Below, piece after piece: positions 61,807-64,000 of a stretch of DNA of 64,000 nucleotides. This DNA comes from Pinibacter soli (GTDB lineage Bacteria > Bacteroidota > Bacteroidia > Chitinophagales > Chitinophagaceae), in NCBI RefSeq assembly GCF_029961145.1, contig NZ_JASBRG010000007.1, positions 534,155 through 598,154 on the forward strand, written 5' to 3'. Under the pieces are notes generated by a model. That model did not search any database and was not told where the DNA came from. It saw only the letters and a program-made list of their open reading frames with translations. The stretch's first letter is position 1. Every line of letters begins with the position of its first letter. Both the position numbers and the translations under genes were made by a program.

Positions 61807-61813
61807 CAATTAG

Positions 61814-62968
61814 CTAAACAAGCTGCTTCTCTTGAACAGGAATTCCTTGAGACTTCGGATGCTTCTTGTATTTCCTTCCGTACCAGATCATAAAGCCGGT
61901 GATTGGCAGGCTGGCGCAAATGAGACTTACAAGGAAGGCGGCGATTTTGCCGGGCAGGTTGAAATACTGTCCCACATGCAGGCCGTAATTCATTTCGTTG
62001 AATTTCATGCCGGAGCTTTTCACGCTATATGGTAAGCTTTTTAGCAGCTTGCCGGATGAGGGATCGAAATAATAATTATCCTGGTGATCGTAGTTTAAAG
62101 ATTTTGCATAAGCGCCTGTCGTTATCGGATCGCTTTTGGAAAAGGGAGGCGTGACAAAAAACATCTCTGCGCGGGCAGATCTTTTCACCGTTTCAATGAA
62201 GGCAATATCCATCGCGGGGTGCATATCTGACACAACGGAGTTGGTATCAACAACGGGATGCATGTCTTCTTTCTTATCGTATTTCTGGCCCACATTTGCC
62301 ACCTTGTACATGGCTTTGTGCATCCAATTATAATCGATGGCGAGGCCGGTAAGCGCCAGTACCAAAGCAATAACGGAAGCATAAAAACCAAATACTTTGT
62401 GCAGATCATAGTTTACACGGCGCCATCTGCCTTTCCATCTTATGGTAAAGCTCATTTTGCGGTCATGTTTGCGTTTGGGCCACCAAAGCACGATGCCCGT
62501 TATCAGCATCACAACAAATATGATCACAGACACTCCTACAATCTGTTTGCCTATCGCCGGAGGCAACAGCAGATATAAGTGAATGTATTCTACAATGATG
62601 AAAAAGTCTTTTTTTAGGTTTTCAGTAGCAAGATATTGCCCGGTGTACGGATCAAAGTAAATGTACAATTGTCCGCCTTCGCCTGACGAATAAACAGCTG
62701 CAGATCTATTTTTTCCTGCATATACCACAAAGCTGGGTTTGTTTGCAGGCACACGTTGTTTCGCATTTTGAAAAAGAACCGATGGCGCTACAAAAGCCTG
62801 GTCACGCTGCTCTACGTGTCTGTATGGACGCGTTACATCTTTTATCTCATCGTGAAAGCAAAACAAGCAACCGGTAACACTCACAATAAAAACGATCAAC
62901 CCGGTTGATAATCCAAGCAAAAGATGCAGTCTGCCGATCCAGTATTTTAAAGTGTTTTTCTTTTTCAA
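61814..62968 (-). CDS. PepSY-type membrane protein (siderophore/ferric reductase-like)
   Basis: 384 residues with four membrane segments: LHLLLGLSTGLIVFIVSVTG (about 14-33), the pair at about 135-165 and 195-215, and the last near 340-360. Conserved His in WIGRLHLLLG and in the FHDEI and HLYLLLP segments suggest haem ligands, as in FpvG-like PepSY reductases. Next to a siderophore receptor it probably reduces or releases iron from imported chelates. It is separated from the receptor gene by 109 bp of repeat. Confidence 0.85.
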   Translation of the reverse strand: MKKKNTLKYWIGRLHLLLGLSTGLIVFIVSVTGCLFCFHDEIKDVTRPYRHVEQRDQAFVAPSVLFQNAKQRVPANKPSFVVYAGKNRSAAVYSSGEGGQLYIYFDPYTGQYLATENLKKDFFIIVEYIHLYLLLPPAIGKQIVGVSVIIFVVMLITGIVLWWPKRKHDRKMSFTIRWKGRWRRVNYDLHKVFGFYASVIALVLALTGLAIDYNWMHKAMYKVANVGQKYDKKEDMHPVVDTNSVVSDMHPAMDIAFIETVKRSARAEMFFVTPPFSKSDPITTGAYAKSLNYDHQDNYYFDPSSGKLLKSLPYSVKSSGMKFNEMNYGLHVGQYFNLPGKIAAFLVSLICASLPITGFMIWYGRKYKKHPKSQGIPVQEKQLV

Positions 62969-62983
62969 TCTGCTAAATTATCA

Positions 62984-63080
62984 GGTAATTGAATAACTGA
63001 GTAACTGAATGTTTAAAGATTAAGTGCAAAATTGACATTCAACTACTCAGTTATTCGGTCTTTCAGTTATTCAGTTATTA
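62984..63080. repeat. Paired-arm element, GAATAACTGA family
   Basis: The left arm (62984-63015) is AATTGAATAACTGAGTAACT and on. The right arm (63040-63080) is ACTACTCAGTTATTCGG then TCAGTTATTCAGTTATT, and touches the stop of the siderophore receptor gene. Confidence 0.75.
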
Positions 63081-64000
63081 GAATCTAAACGTCACATTTG
63101 CCGTTATGCTTCTCAGCTTCTGCGGATTCACAGTATTGTACCCGATGAAGTAATGTTTGTTCGCAATGTTGTCCATTTTTATAACGAACTTGTATTTTGG
63201 TTGGTCGTAAAACAATGTGGCACCCAACACAGTGTAAGCCGGTAAAGTAAATTGTCCCACAGGGGCTCTGTTAATAACCATATTGTCGCTCGCATAGTTA
63301 CCACCAAAGCCCATACCAAGACCATGAATTGAACCTGCGGGCAACCTGTAGTTGATCCACAAATTCGCGTTGTATGGCGATCCCGCCGTTTCCGGACGAC
63401 GCCCCTGTACAGACGCATCAGCTTTGGTATATTTGGAATTGTTGTACGCGAAACCAGCCACAAGGTTCAATCCACTAACCGGGTTCGCTGTCACTTCCGC
63501 TTCTATTCCTTTGCTCAATTGCGTTCCATCTTGTATTTGTGCAAATGGGTTGTTCGCAATAGGATAGCTTCTCACGATATCTTTTACCTCTATATAGTAA
63601 TAGCTAACGGTGCTGCTGAGTTTACCGCCCAACATGTCAAGTTTTACACCGCCCTCTAACTGATTTGCATGTTCTGGCTTAAAGGGATTCAACGCATAGT
63701 CAACGCCATTTTTGTTGGTGAACCCGTTTTGATAGTTACCAAAAATGGAGATCCTGTCCTTTATCGGCTGATAAATAATACCAAATTTCGGAGAAACCGT
63801 CGTCTGGTTATAAGCAGTTCCCGGTGCAATTTGTCCGGTAGTTTTATCGAAAGTTCCTTCATTCACGAAATGATCAAGGCGAAGTCCGGCAGTCACCAGT
63901 AAATTATCTGTCAGGTTCAACACGTCGAAAGCATAAGCGCTATAAGTGTTTGAAACAAAGTTGGTAGGGAAAGAAAAATCAGGTCCTTTGGTTGCATACA
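63078..64000 (-). CDS. TonB-dependent siderophore receptor (5' end beyond window)
   Basis: 307 residues of the C-terminal part of a barrel, open to the right edge. Features: FKPEHANQLEGGVKLDMLGG, VKDIVRS, LSKGIEAEVTANPVSGLNLV, an SPYNANLWINYRLPAGSIHG region, and the end IANKHYFIGYN...ITANVTFRF with terminal Phe. These are typical of ferric-siderophore receptors. Plug and TonB box are outside the window. It is transcribed ahead of the PepSY gene. Confidence 0.9.
   Translation of the reverse strand, partial: YATKGPDFSFPTNFVSNTYSAYAFDVLNLTDNLLVTAGLRLDHFVNEGTFDKTTGQIAPGTAYNQTTVSPKFGIIYQPIKDRISIFGNYQNGFTNKNGVDYALNPFKPEHANQLEGGVKLDMLGGKLSSTVSYYYIEVKDIVRSYPIANNPFAQIQDGTQLSKGIEAEVTANPVSGLNLVAGFAYNNSKYTKADASVQGRRPETAGSPYNANLWINYRLPAGSIHGLGMGFGGNYASDNMVINRAPVGQFTLPAYTVLGATLFYDQPKYKFVIKMDNIANKHYFIGYNTVNPQKLRSITANVTFRF

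Noticed and set aside
61715..63080. GAATAACTGA tandem words as a possible CRISPR array
   Set aside because: Repeats are short (8-10 bp), imperfect and contiguous, with no regular unique spacers. They form inverted pairs instead.

Overview
The window looks like a chromosomal segment of a Bacteroidota bacterium, most likely from the Chitinophagales. The pointers are a SusC/SusD pair, several other TonB-dependent receptors, a fused CcoN-CcoO cbb3 oxidase, MqnA of the futalosine menaquinone route, and a promoter before tRNA-His that matches the Bacteroidota pattern TTTG-N19-TAnnTTTG exactly. The genus is inferred from gene content and was not tested by any search. No rRNA, CRISPR array, prophage or complete insertion sequence is visible.

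Layout. 1-10300 is a polysaccharide and uronate locus: SusD-like (cut by the left edge), SusC-like and a GH3 glycosidase in one minus-strand run, a divergent LacI-type regulator, then mannonate dehydratase; three LacI-type dyads lie in its intergenic regions. 10500-18900 holds housekeeping and membrane genes: CLC channel, SDR, ribosomal protein L31, phosphohexomutase, a DUF2279 protein, an HNH/NUMOD gene and a DUF481-like protein. 19587-27192 carries a DUF4136 lipoprotein, an orphan IS3-type OrfA, and a run of exported proteins: HAD phosphatase, arylsulfatase and three outer-membrane barrels. 27300-34432 has DinB, Prc protease, tRNA-His, two small membrane proteins and a TonB-type receptor. 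34500-37300 is an AT-rich accessory patch of small unknown genes and palindromes, with one gene that resembles an orphan immunity protein. 37314-41625 has smc and a gene broken by one amber codon. 41714-53852 is the respiratory block: histidine kinase, SafE/DsbD_2-like protein, ccoH, ccoG, ccoP, ccoQ, ccoNO, ccoS and ccoI on the minus strand, then a divergent receiver-CRP/FNR fusion regulator. 54056-64000 has a desaturase, a peptide-binding lipoprotein, an M1 peptidase, mqnA, purB, a degenerate AAA protein, and an iron-uptake pair (PepSY reductase and siderophore receptor, cut by the right edge).

How it fits together. The left locus would import glycans, trim them with a xylosidase-like GH3 and feed uronates through UxuA. 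The cbb3 block is a full structural and assembly set for microaerobic respiration, with a two-component-like pair at its two ends.

The most unusual feature is not a gene. About 18 intergenic regions contain a paired-arm element: short tandem words on the left, their reverse complement on the right, and an unrelated spacer between. The words differ between loci but fall into a few families. A related series of palindromes with half-site GAGACGC occurs four times as pairs whose starts are 86-94 bp apart. These elements occur between convergent, codirectional and divergent genes, so termination alone does not explain them.
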